NCBI GenBank assembly: GCA_049609325.1 | Contig: JBMYYK010000006.1 | Location: forward strand, 7,008 to 71,007 | DNA length: 64,000 bases | Direction of reading: 5' to 3' | DNA from: GCA-2733415 sp049609325 | Lineage (GTDB): Bacteria; Bacteroidota; Bacteroidia; Flavobacteriales; Flavobacteriaceae | In this document: one piece after another, positions 1 through 7,806 of the stretch | How positions within the stretch are numbered: the stretch's first letter is position 1 | Layout of the letters: the number at the start of each line of letters is the position of its first letter | The notes under the pieces: generated by a model | What the model saw: the letters and a program-made list of their open reading frames with translations, nothing else | Database searches by the model: none | Told to the model about the DNA's origin: nothing | Program-made: the position numbers and the translations under genes

Positions 1-535
1 TTCGCAAATAAGAATTTCTAATAATGAGAATGAAGTCTTAGATTTAGCTAGAGTTTTTGGTGCAAAATTTATAAAGTATTCATCTTATAGAGAAAAATCA
101 TACAGAGAAGCTGCGACTAATCTTGGTAAAAAAGTGTTGTTGTTTGAAGGCGGAAAATCGTTAGATTTAGATAGACAGGTGACTCAATCTGGTATTGTAG
201 GGGCTTTAAATGTGTTAGATTATTTGGGCGTTAAAACCTTTCCTGAAGATTATAAGTGCTATAAAAAAGATGAAACCCCTATAGTGTTTGAAAAATCAAC
301 TTGGGTTCGGGCAAATTATTCAGGGATGTATAGATCAGTGATTAGAAACGGTTCAGAAGTGAACAAAGGTGATGTTATAGGCTTAATAACAGATCCGTAT
401 GGTTTTTTTGAACGCCAAGTAAAAGCGTCAAAAGATGGATATGTAATTTGCTTAAATCATTCACCAATTATCAATAAAGGTGATGCTATTGCACACATAG
501 CGATGACATCAGATAAAAATTATGCTCTTTCGTAG
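1..535 (+). CDS. Succinylglutamate desuccinylase/aspartoacylase family protein, C-terminal part
   Basis: The reading frame is open from base 2 to the TAG at 533-535, so the gene begins upstream of the window and only about 177 C-terminal residues are seen. The segment around 'LLFEGGKSLDLD' and the closing domain with 'YSGMYRSVIRNGSEVNKGD' and 'GYVICLNHSPIINKGDAI' match the C-terminal beta-rich domain of zinc-dependent AstE/aspartoacylase-type amidohydrolases. The zinc ligands would lie in the missing N-terminal half. In flavobacteria such genes often sit beside RimK-like ligases, but that neighbour is outside the window. The last 16 bases overlap the 3' end of the convergent folA gene, leaving no room for a separate terminator. 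The exact substrate is unknown. Confidence 0.8.
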   Translation, partial: SQIRISNNENEVLDLARVFGAKFIKYSSYREKSYREAATNLGKKVLLFEGGKSLDLDRQVTQSGIVGALNVLDYLGVKTFPEDYKCYKKDETPIVFEKSTWVRANYSGMYRSVIRNGSEVNKGDVIGLITDPYGFFERQVKASKDGYVICLNHSPIINKGDAIAHIAMTSDKNYALS

Positions 536-1374
536 GTAATAAAGCTGTAGTCGTAATAATGAGTCTCATCTTTAAAGCAGTCTTCACGAGCAACTTCTTT
601 CCACGATTTGTTTAGTTCAGGAAAAAAAGTATCACCATCAAAATCATAGTGCACACGGGTTAATTCAATTTTATGCGCAATGCTTAACGCTTGTTTGTAA
701 ATTTCACCACCCCCAATAATATAAGGTTGATTATCCTCTTTTGTAATTTCTAAGGCTTCTTCAAGTGAATGTACTACAACTGCATTTTCGGCGGTATAAT
801 TTTTATCTCGTGTAATGACAACATTTGTTCTGTTAGGGAGTGCTTTAGGAAAACTTTCAAATGTTTTACGTCCCATAATAATTGCATGACCAGAGGTTAA
901 TTTTTTAAAACGTTTTAAATCGTTGCTCAGGTGCCAGATGAGTTTATTGTCTTTACCAATAACATTGTTTTTTGCCACTGCAGCTATAAGTGTGATGGTT
1001 TGGTTGTTACGCTGGTAAGCTGCTGTATCAGTTTTAATTTGATGTTCTTTCAAAACCTTTTGTTCTAATTTCGCTACTTTTTTATCGTGTTTAGCTAAGA
1101 TTTTTTCAGTCTGTAAGCGTTCCCAGTCTTTATTAAAAAAACGATTAGTGATATATACATTAACCACATGTAACACTAAGAAAAAGCTCCAAATAAGAAT
1201 AGCAAGTAAATACCAATTTGGGAAAATAGCTTCTCCGTAACCTAAAGCTTTATTAGCGACAGCAATAAATACTGCACCAACACAAAATAGTATAAAGTGG
1301 AAATACAAACGTTTTTTCTGTTTGGTACGCTTACGGGCGTTTTCGTATTGTTCGTGTTGGTTTTGCATAATCAA
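520..1374 (-). CDS. folA: 2TM-domain/dihydrofolate reductase fusion protein
   Basis: This 284-residue protein has two parts. Residues 126-284 are a complete dihydrofolate reductase: 'LIAAVAKNNVIG' at the start, the W147-H-L-S-N-D152 segment with the catalytic acid, 'IIMGRKTFESFP', and the glycine triplet at 211-213 before E214. It should reduce dihydrofolate with NADPH, regenerating the folate oxidised by ThyA. Residues 1-115 are a basic start, two predicted membrane helices (about 24-43 and 54-75) and a charged helical linker (82-110), resembling the Bacteroidota 2TM domain. No Met, Val or Leu start codon exists just before the reductase, so it is made as one membrane-tethered chain. It follows thyA by 5 bases, implying one transcript. 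Confidence 0.93.
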   Translation of the reverse strand: MIMQNQHEQYENARKRTKQKKRLYFHFILFCVGAVFIAVANKALGYGEAIFPNWYLLAILIWSFFLVLHVVNVYITNRFFNKDWERLQTEKILAKHDKKVAKLEQKVLKEHQIKTDTAAYQRNNQTITLIAAVAKNNVIGKDNKLIWHLSNDLKRFKKLTSGHAIIMGRKTFESFPKALPNRTNVVITRDKNYTAENAVVVHSLEEALEITKEDNQPYIIGGGEIYKQALSIAHKIELTRVHYDFDGDTFFPELNKSWKEVAREDCFKDETHYYDYSFITYERA

Positions 1375-1379
1375 ATAGT

Positions 1380-2204
1380 TTATACGGCTACTGCACCTTT
1401 AATGCCTGGATGTGGATTGTAATTCACTAATTCAAAATCGTCAAAAGTGAACTCTTCAATATTTGTAATATTCGGATTGATTTTCATAGTTGGCAATGCT
1501 CTTGTATTTCTTGATAATTGTAAGTCAAATTGCTCCATGTGGTTGTTGTAAATGTGAGCATCACCAAAAGTGTGTACAAAATCGCCGGCTTCTAAGCCGC
1601 AAACTTGAGCAATCATCATTGTTAATAAAGCATACGACGCAATGTTAAACGGCACCCCTAGAAAAATATCAGCACTACGTTGGTATAATTGACACGATAA
1701 CTTTCCATCTGCTACATAAAATTGAAAAAAGGCATGGCATGGTGGTAATGCCGCTTTATTGTTGGCAACATTCTCACTGAAAGACACAGAAGTATCTGGC
1801 AATACAGAAGGATTCCATGCAGCGACTAACATACGTCTGCTATCAGGATTGTTTTTAATTGTTGTAATTACTTCCTGAAGTTGGTCAATGTCATCAGAAT
1901 TCCAGTTACGCCATTGATGTCCGTACACAGGACCTAAGTCACCATTGTCATCAGCCCATTCGTTCCAGATTTTCACACCATTATCTTGTAAATATTTGAT
2001 GTTAGTATCACCTTTTATGAACCATAATAATTCATGAATAATTGATTTTAAGTGCAATTTTTTTGTGGTTACCATAGGAAACCCTTCACTTAAATCAAAT
2101 CGCATTTGATAGCCAAATACACTTTTAGTTCCTGTACCTGTTCTATCTTCTTTCTCATTTCCGTTCTCTAAAACGTGTTTTACTAAATCTAAATACTGTT
2201 TCAT
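1380..2204 (-). CDS. thyA: Thymidylate synthase
   Basis: ThyA converts dUMP to dTMP using methylene-tetrahydrofolate, releasing the dihydrofolate that the downstream folA product reduces. The 274-residue protein has the expected N-terminal 'EDRTGTGT' loop, the paired arginines R123-R124, the catalytic cysteine C156 in 'ALPPCHAFFQ', and 'QRSADIFLGVPFNIASY'. It is about ten residues longer than the E. coli enzyme because of an insertion around residues 136-150. The C-terminal valine is conserved. A promoter candidate lies at 2257-2289 on this strand. Confidence 0.97.
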   Translation of the reverse strand: MKQYLDLVKHVLENGNEKEDRTGTGTKSVFGYQMRFDLSEGFPMVTTKKLHLKSIIHELLWFIKGDTNIKYLQDNGVKIWNEWADDNGDLGPVYGHQWRNWNSDDIDQLQEVITTIKNNPDSRRMLVAAWNPSVLPDTSVSFSENVANNKAALPPCHAFFQFYVADGKLSCQLYQRSADIFLGVPFNIASYALLTMMIAQVCGLEAGDFVHTFGDAHIYNNHMEQFDLQLSRNTRALPTMKINPNITNIEEFTFDDFELVNYNPHPGIKGAVAV

Positions 2205-2256
2205 GTTGTATGTCTTCAGTTAAGAGTGTTCTCTTAGATTGTCATTATGTGTCATT

Positions 2257-2289
2257 CAAAAATAACAAAAAGCATCTTTGCGTTAACAA
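2257..2289 (-). promoter_or_regulatory. Candidate thyA-folA promoter
   Basis: On the minus strand TATTTTTG (2264-2257) matches the Bacteroidota -7 element TAnnTTTG, with TTG at 2289-2287 as the -33 element and a 22-base spacer. The -33 box falls inside the downstream arm of the nupC-type gene's terminator, so the two signals overlap. Confidence 0.5.
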
Positions 2290-2296
2290 AGATGCT
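2271..2296 (-). terminator. Intrinsic terminator of the nucleoside transporter gene
   Basis: A perfect 10-bp inverted repeat AGCATCTTTG/CAAAGATGCT encloses a 6-base loop. Reading the minus strand it follows the stop of the nucleoside transporter gene (2328) and is followed by the T-rich TTTTGTTATTTTTG. Confidence 0.8.
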
Positions 2297-2327
2297 TAGT
2301 AATTTATGAATATTTATTAACTGATTT

Positions 2328-4034
2328 TTAACCAATAATCATTCCGGCTATAGTTGCAGAAATTAAAGAGGCAATTGTACCCCCAATCAAGGCTTTCATT
2401 CCAAATTCTGAAAGTGTTTTACGTTGCCCAGGAGCCAATGAACCTATACCTCCAATTTGTATACCAATAGAGGCGAAATTTGCAAACCCACATAGCATAT
2501 ATGTTGCCATAATTACAGATTTGTTATACGTTAAATGTGTGGCGTTAGCTACGTTTTTCAAATCGGCTAATTGAATGTATCCAACAAATTCACTTGCGGC
2601 TAATTTGATTCCTAATAATTGTCCCATCATCATAACGTCTTCAGTTGCAATACCAATTAACCACATTAATGGGGCAAAAATGGTTCCTAAAATAGCTTCT
2701 AAGGATAATTGTTCATACGGTGTGTTTGACACCATAAAATCATTTAAAGTTGTGATGTCTCCAACCCAACCAAGAATCCCGTTTATCATGGCTATAAATG
2801 CCACAAAAACGAGTAACATGGCTCCAACATTTACAGCGAGTTTTAAACCGTCTGTTGTTCCGTTAGCAATAGCATCAAGAATGTTAGACCCTATTTTTTC
2901 TGAGGATACTTTAACGTCTGTATTAATTGCTTCCGTTTGTGGGTATAGTATTTTTGAAATGACAATAGCACCTGGTGCTGCCATCACAGATGCAGCAAGT
3001 AAGTGTTTGGCGAATTGTAGTCTTAGTACGGGGTCATCACCGCCTAAAAATCCAATGTAGGCCGCTAAAACTGCGCCAGCAACGGTAGCCATTCCACCAA
3101 TCATCACTAATAAAATTTCCGACCTATTCATTTTTTCTAAATAGGCTTTTATTAATAGTGGAGCTTCTGTTTGCCCTAAAAAGATATTTCCGGCAACACT
3201 TAAACTTTCAGCTCCTGATATTTTTAAAATTTTTGATAATGCCCATGCCATACCTTTTACTACTTTCTGAATGATTCCTAAGTAGAATAGTACTGAGGTT
3301 AGGGCGGAGAAAAATAAAATTGTTGGTAGTACTTGAAATGCAAAAATGAACCCGAAGGTGTCCATATCTACAACTAATCCTTGAAATAAGAATTCACTAC
3401 CTGCTCGGGTAAAGTCAAGAACACTTACAAACAATTGACCAATCCATTCAAAAATTCCTTGTATGAATGGTACTTTTAATACCGATATTGCTATGATTAA
3501 CTGAAAAGCTAAACCAATACCAATGGTTTTCCAGTTAATGTTTTTTCGGTCGCTACTAAATAAAAAAGCTATGAAAATTAAAGACACCATTCCTAATACA
3601 CCACGCCATAAGCTGTCAAATGAAAAGCCTTGACTTGGTATGATGTCATTAGTTTTTTGAGCCTCGGCAGCTACAACCTCTTCAGTTTGTTTTTTTACAA
3701 ATGCGTAGGTTGTAGAGTGTTCTGTAAATACCAATGTAGAGTCTGTATGTTCTGTAATACGGTATCTTCTAATGGTATCGTTTGGTTGGGTATAGTAAAA
3801 AATAAGCAAGTCATTTTGTAAAATATAATCACCTTTTGCTCTTAAATTATTTTTTGCTTTTAATTGATATTCAAATGTATTGTTGTCTAGCGTCAACACA
3901 TCAGTATCAGTAACAGATATGGTGCTTTGGGTTGTAGTATTTTTGATGGAGTCAAATTGCCAGGTATCTGTAATATCTTGCCCAAAAGCAATTGTACACA
4001 TTATAAATGCTAGGCAAGTAAAAAACTGTTTCAT
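2328..4034 (-). CDS. CNT-family nucleoside transporter with extracytoplasmic N-terminal domain
   Basis: Residues about 135-568 form a concentrative nucleoside transporter (NupC/CNT family): many hydrophobic helices, 'GNIFLGQTEAPLLIKAYL' and a C-terminal block with 'CGFANFASIGIQIGGI'. It should import nucleosides using a sodium or proton gradient. Residues 1-18 look like a signal peptide, and 20-114 form a compact beta-rich segment ('WQFDSI', 'GDYILQNDLLIFYYTQ', 'STTYAFVKK') resembling lipocalin-like domains, placed outside the membrane. This makes the protein longer than the roughly 400-residue NupC. A terminator follows at 2271-2296. The upstream nuclease gene ends 55 bases before it, so co-transcription is possible. 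Specificity for purines or pyrimidines cannot be read from the sequence. Confidence 0.88.
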   Translation of the reverse strand: MKQFFTCLAFIMCTIAFGQDITDTWQFDSIKNTTTQSTISVTDTDVLTLDNNTFEYQLKAKNNLRAKGDYILQNDLLIFYYTQPNDTIRRYRITEHTDSTLVFTEHSTTYAFVKKQTEEVVAAEAQKTNDIIPSQGFSFDSLWRGVLGMVSLIFIAFLFSSDRKNINWKTIGIGLAFQLIIAISVLKVPFIQGIFEWIGQLFVSVLDFTRAGSEFLFQGLVVDMDTFGFIFAFQVLPTILFFSALTSVLFYLGIIQKVVKGMAWALSKILKISGAESLSVAGNIFLGQTEAPLLIKAYLEKMNRSEILLVMIGGMATVAGAVLAAYIGFLGGDDPVLRLQFAKHLLAASVMAAPGAIVISKILYPQTEAINTDVKVSSEKIGSNILDAIANGTTDGLKLAVNVGAMLLVFVAFIAMINGILGWVGDITTLNDFMVSNTPYEQLSLEAILGTIFAPLMWLIGIATEDVMMMGQLLGIKLAASEFVGYIQLADLKNVANATHLTYNKSVIMATYMLCGFANFASIGIQIGGIGSLAPGQRKTLSEFGMKALIGGTIASLISATIAGMIIG

Positions 4035-4089
4035 GTTTAGTGTGTGTTTGTAAGTAAATAGGTGTGTGATAGTCTACAAGTGTAGTGAG

Positions 4090-4692
4090 CTATTGTTCAC
4101 GTTTTGAAATTTCATCTCTAATGTTGGCAGCGGCTTCATAATCTTCATCATTAACAGCTTCTTGCAATAAATCATTAAGCTCTTGTAATGTGAGGTGTGT
4201 AAAGTCACTAGAAGACTCTTGCTCTTCAAAAACAATATCTTCATTTAAAACATCTTCAGGGTCGTTCTCTTTTGCAGGTAAATTCAAGTAGATACCGGCT
4301 TTATCTAGAATGTTTTTATAGGTGAATATTGGAGCGTTAAAACGTAGTGCTAAAGCTATGGCATCTGAGGTTCTTGCATCAATAATTTCTTCAATTTTAT
4401 CGCGTTCACAAATAATACTTGAGTAGAATACACCATCAACTAATTTATGAATGATGACTTGTTTTACGATAATTTGATATCTGTCAGCAAAACTTTTAAA
4501 CAAGTCGTGAGTTAAAGGGCGTGGAGGTTTGATTTCTTTTTCAAGTGCAATTGCAATAGATTGTGCTTCAAATGCACCAATTACAATAGGTAATTTGCGT
4601 TCGCCTTCTACTTCATTTAATATAAGTGCATAGGCGCCATTTTGTGTTTGGCTGTATGAAATTCCTTTTATATTAAGTCGTACTAAACTCAT
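4090..4692 (-). CDS. Bifunctional nuclease family protein with UVR motif
   Basis: Residues 1-130 match the bifunctional nuclease (BFN, formerly DUF151) domain: 'KLPIVIGAFEAQSIAIALE', 'RPLTHDLFKSF' and 'DARTSDAIALALRFNAPIF'. Residues 165-200 form a helical UvrB/UvrC (UVR) interaction motif ('LNDLLQEAVNDEDYEAAANI'), a common ending in the Bacteroidota version. The family was named for combined RNase and DNase activity in plants; its bacterial role is not settled. The gene lies between etfBA and the nucleoside transporter on the same strand, separated from etfA by a strong terminator. Confidence 0.88.
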   Translation of the reverse strand: MSLVRLNIKGISYSQTQNGAYALILNEVEGERKLPIVIGAFEAQSIAIALEKEIKPPRPLTHDLFKSFADRYQIIVKQVIIHKLVDGVFYSSIICERDKIEEIIDARTSDAIALALRFNAPIFTYKNILDKAGIYLNLPAKENDPEDVLNEDIVFEEQESSSDFTHLTLQELNDLLQEAVNDEDYEAAANIRDEISKREQ

Positions 4693-4742
4693 AGTTACAG
4701 TTTTTAGGATTGGGTTGTCAATCCGAAATTTGTATCGAAAGC

Positions 4743-4795
4743 AAAAAGCTATCTAAATTTAGAACGCTATAGGTTAGAAATTTAGATAGCTTTTT
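4743..4795 (-). terminator. Strong intrinsic terminator after etfA
   Basis: AAAAAGCTATCTAAATTT (4743-4760) and its perfect complement (4778-4795) form an 18-bp stem around a 17-base loop. It sits just past the etfA stop on the minus strand, and the distal arm ends in five T residues. The stem is much longer than the 10-12 bp of the other terminators here. Confidence 0.8.
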
Positions 4796-4816
4796 AGAGG
4801 CACAATTTATGAAAAA

Positions 4817-5785
4817 TTATGCGTTTTGAGCTTTAAATGCTTTTAATTTTTCAATTAGTGTTGGTACAACTTCAAAAGCATCACCTACAATACCGTAGTC
4901 TGCAGCTTTAAAGAACGGTGCTTCTGGGTCAGTGTTGATTACAACTTTTACTTTAGAAGCATTGATTCCTGCCAAGTGTTGAATGGCTCCTGAAATTCCA
5001 ATAGCAATGTATAAGTTTGATGCTACTGGTTTTCCTGTTTGTCCAACGTGTTCACTATGAGGCCTCCATCCTAAATCTGATACTGGTTTAGAACAAGCTG
5101 TTGCAGCGCCTAATACTCCTGCAAGCTCTTCAACCATTCCCCAGTTTTCAGGACCTTTTAATCCTCTTCCTGCAGATACTACTATTTCTGCATCAGCAAT
5201 AGTTACTTGTCCTGTAGCTTTATCTACTGCAGTTACTGTTGTTCCTAAGTGAGCATCATTGATTGTTGCATCAAAATTCTCTTGGGTAGTGCTACCGTTA
5301 TGTTCTTTTAATCCAAATGCATTTTTAGCTAAAGCAATTACTTTATTGTCACTAGAAATTTCTGTGATATTAAAAGCTTTGTTTGAAAATGCAGTTCGTT
5401 TTACTGTAAAAGGCGCAGTGCTTTCAGGTAAAGCTATAACATTAGAGGCAAAACCAGCGTTTAAGTTTCCTGCTACTAATGGCGCTAAATACTTTCCATC
5501 ATTAGTAGAAGTCATAATTACTAAATTAGCGCCTTCTTTTTCTGCGGCTTGTTTAACAACATCAGCGTAAGCACGTGCATTAAAGTTTTCTAAGCTAGAG
5601 TTTGTTACAGTTAATAATTTATCTACACCATACATGGCTAGTTCTTCAGTTTCAGAAGCGTTAATAGCTACAGCAGTTACAGATGTTCCTAAAGTGTTTG
5701 CTATTTCTTTTGCATATGAAGCAACTTCAAGTGTTGCTTTGTTGAATTTTCCGTTGTTTGATTCAGCGAATATTAAAACAGACAT
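4817..5785 (-). CDS. etfA: Electron transfer flavoprotein subunit alpha
   Basis: EtfA binds FAD and, with EtfB, passes electrons from acyl-CoA dehydrogenases to the quinone pool. The 322-residue protein has the N-terminal ETF domain and a C-terminal FAD domain (about 195-320) with 'GRGLKGPENW', 'SKPVSDLGWRPHSEHVGQTG' and 'LYIAIGISGAIQHLAG', all typical of EtfA. It lies 67 bases after etfB and is followed by a strong terminator, so the pair is a self-contained two-gene transcript. Confidence 0.96.
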   Translation of the reverse strand: MSVLIFAESNNGKFNKATLEVASYAKEIANTLGTSVTAVAINASETEELAMYGVDKLLTVTNSSLENFNARAYADVVKQAAEKEGANLVIMTSTNDGKYLAPLVAGNLNAGFASNVIALPESTAPFTVKRTAFSNKAFNITEISSDNKVIALAKNAFGLKEHNGSTTQENFDATINDAHLGTTVTAVDKATGQVTIADAEIVVSAGRGLKGPENWGMVEELAGVLGAATACSKPVSDLGWRPHSEHVGQTGKPVASNLYIAIGISGAIQHLAGINASKVKVVINTDPEAPFFKAADYGIVGDAFEVVPTLIEKLKAFKAQNA

Positions 5786-5852
5786 ATTTTTTGAGTTTAA
5801 ATTTTAGTCTAAATACAATGTTTTAGACATTGATATATTGTTAGTTTAGTGT

Positions 5853-6599
5853 TTAAATGACTTTAGCTTCGTTATGTAATAAACTTACAAGCTCATCAAT
5901 ATTATCTGCATCAACTAACTTTACAGCAGATTTAGCGGCTGGTTTTTCAAACTTTACAGCAGAAGTTAACACGTCATTCCCAGTAGCTTCTACTACCTGT
6001 AAAGGTTTTTTTCTAGCCATCATAATCCCTCTCATGTTTGGTATGCGAAGTTCACTTTCTTCAACTAAACCTTTTTGTCCACCAACTACTAATGGTAAAC
6101 TTGTGCTTAATGTTTCGTTACCACCATCTATTTCTCTAACTGCAGTAGCGTTATTTCCATCAAGTTCTAATGAAATACATGAGTTTACAAAATTGTAATC
6201 AGTAAATCCAGCTAACATACCAGGAACCATTCCTCCGTTATAATCTAACGATTCTTTTCCTGCAATAACTAAGTCGTAATTACCATTTTTTACAACTTCT
6301 GCTAATTGTTTTGCAACAAAAAAACCATCTTTCGCTTCTGCATTAACTCGTATAGCATTATCTGCACCTATAGCTAATGCTTTACGTAATGTTGGCTCTG
6401 CATCAGCACCACCTACATTTACAACAGTAACAGTTGCTCCATTTTGTTCTTTAATAAACATTGCCTTTGTAAGTCCAAATTCGTCATTAGGATTTATGAC
6501 AAATTGTACGCCATTGGTATCAAATTCAGTATCACCGTTTGTGAAGTTGATCTTTGATGTAGTGTCTGGTACGTGACTAATACACACTAATATATTCAT
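5853..6599 (-). CDS. etfB: Electron transfer flavoprotein subunit beta
   Basis: EtfB is the AMP-binding partner of EtfA in the electron-transfer flavoprotein heterodimer. The 248-residue chain starts 'MNILVCISHVPDTTSKI' and contains 'NPNDEFGLTKA', 'RKALAIGADNAIRV', 'VIAGKESLDYNGGMVPGMLA' and 'IPNMRGIMMARKKPLQVV', the adenine-binding and recognition-loop regions of EtfB. It is the first gene of etfBA. The 164-base gap to divergent pdhB carries a -7-like element on this strand at 6640-6647. Confidence 0.96.
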   Translation of the reverse strand: MNILVCISHVPDTTSKINFTNGDTEFDTNGVQFVINPNDEFGLTKAMFIKEQNGATVTVVNVGGADAEPTLRKALAIGADNAIRVNAEAKDGFFVAKQLAEVVKNGNYDLVIAGKESLDYNGGMVPGMLAGFTDYNFVNSCISLELDGNNATAVREIDGGNETLSTSLPLVVGGQKGLVEESELRIPNMRGIMMARKKPLQVVEATGNDVLTSAVKFEKPAAKSAVKLVDADNIDELVSLLHNEAKVI

Positions 6600-6639
6600 G
6601 ATATTTCTATTAAAAAGTTTTGCTTAATTTTCAAGTTCC

Positions 6640-6647
6640 CAAATATA
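6640..6647 (-). promoter_or_regulatory. Candidate -7 element for etfBA
   Basis: On the minus strand the bases read TATATTTG, a perfect TAnnTTTG, about 40 bases before the etfB ATG. No clear TTG is found at the usual -33 distance, so this is supported by one box only. Confidence 0.35.
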
Positions 6648-6726
6648 CAGTTATTTTTTAAGAATACTACTATGCGTGCATAGTAAATTTATTCTTTTTT
6701 TTAGAGAAATTATTTTACGAAAAACG

Positions 6727-6734
6727 TATTTTTG
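6727..6734 (+). promoter_or_regulatory. Candidate -7 element for pdhB
   Basis: TATTTTTG matches TAnnTTTG and lies 29 bases before the pdhB ATG. The -33 TTG is not evident. Confidence 0.35.
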
Positions 6735-6763
6735 TCTGTTTTTAAAAATCAAATAGTACATAA

Positions 6764-7741
6764 ATGAGAACAATTCAATTTAGAGAAGCAATTTGTGAGG
6801 CGATGAGTGAGGAGATGCGTAGAGATGAATCTGTGTATTTAATGGGAGAAGAAGTTGCGGAATATAATGGAGCATATAAGGCATCTAAAGGAATGTTAGA
6901 TGAGTTTGGAGATAAAAGAGTAATTGACACACCTATTGCTGAGCTAGGTTTTGGAGGGATTGCTGTAGGGTCTACAATGACTGGTAACCGTCCGATAGTT
7001 GAATATATGACGTTTAACTTTTCTTTAGTTGGAATTGATCAAATTATAAATAATGCAGCTAAAATCAGACAAATGTCTGGTGGGCAGTTTGCTTGTCCGA
7101 TTGTGTTTAGAGGGCCAACAGCATCAGCAGGACAGCTGGCAGCAACACATTCGCAAGCCTTTGAAAGCTGGTATGCTAACACTCCTGGGTTGAAAGTAGT
7201 AGTGCCATCAAATCCGTATGATGCAAAAGGATTATTAAAAGCGGCAATTCGAGATAATGACCCAGTAATATTCATGGAGTCTGAACAAATGTATGGTGAT
7301 AAGGGAGAAGTGCCAGATGGTGAGTATGTATTGCCATTAGGGGTTGCAGATATTAAAAGAAAAGGAGACGATGTAACTATTGTGTCTTTTGGAAAAATAA
7401 TTAAAGAAGCCTATAAAGCAGCAGATGTTTTAGCCGAAGAAGGTATTTCATGTGAAATTATTGATTTAAGAACAGTAAGACCAATGGATACTCAAGCAAT
7501 AATTGAATCTGTTAAGAAAACTAATAGATTAGTGATTTTAGAAGAAGCATGGCCTTTTGGAAATGTATCAACAGAAATTACATACCAAGTACAAAGCCAA
7601 GCATTTGATTATTTAGATGCGCCAATTGAAAAAATAAATACTGCAGATACACCTGCACCATATTCTCCCGTTCTTTTAGAAGAGTGGTTGCCTAATATGA
7701 ATGACGTGGTTAAGTCTGTAAAAAAAGTAATGTATAGATAA
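6764..7741 (+). CDS. pdhB: Pyruvate dehydrogenase E1 component, beta subunit
   Basis: This is the beta subunit of the thiamine-diphosphate E1 enzyme that decarboxylates pyruvate for acetyl-CoA synthesis. The 325-residue length fits a two-subunit E1, and the sequence has 'LMGEEVAEYNGAYKASKG', 'IDTPIAELGFGGIAVG', 'SGGQFACPIVFRGPTASAG' and 'VILEEAWPFGNVSTEI'. The alpha subunit and E2 are not adjacent. The gene is monocistronic, facing away from etfBA. A branched-chain 2-oxoacid E1 beta is the main alternative, but the 'YNGAYKASKGM' segment favours pyruvate. Confidence 0.92.
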   Translation: MRTIQFREAICEAMSEEMRRDESVYLMGEEVAEYNGAYKASKGMLDEFGDKRVIDTPIAELGFGGIAVGSTMTGNRPIVEYMTFNFSLVGIDQIINNAAKIRQMSGGQFACPIVFRGPTASAGQLAATHSQAFESWYANTPGLKVVVPSNPYDAKGLLKAAIRDNDPVIFMESEQMYGDKGEVPDGEYVLPLGVADIKRKGDDVTIVSFGKIIKEAYKAADVLAEEGISCEIIDLRTVRPMDTQAIIESVKKTNRLVILEEAWPFGNVSTEITYQVQSQAFDYLDAPIEKINTADTPAPYSPVLLEEWLPNMNDVVKSVKKVMYR

Positions 7742-7774
7742 ACTAAGGTCCTCTTAAAAGTAGGATTAAAACTG

Positions 7775-7782
7775 TATATTTG
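7775..7782 (+). promoter_or_regulatory. Candidate -7 element for the DUF5686 gene
   Basis: TATATTTG matches TAnnTTTG, 25-43 bases upstream of the two possible starts at 7807 and 7825. The -33 region lacks a clear TTG. Confidence 0.35.
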
Positions 7783-7806
7783 AGCTTCATTTGTAATTTT
7801 TTATGA

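Noticed and set aside
2575..3060. A 161-codon open frame on the plus strand within the nucleoside transporter gene
   Set aside because: It is the reverse complement of a conserved transporter core, and its composition follows from the hydrophobic codons of the other strand.
5807..5828. GTCTAAA/TTTAGAC inverted repeat between etfB and etfA
   Set aside because: The 7-bp A/T-rich arms are too weak for a terminator, no T-run follows, and the two genes must be expressed together.
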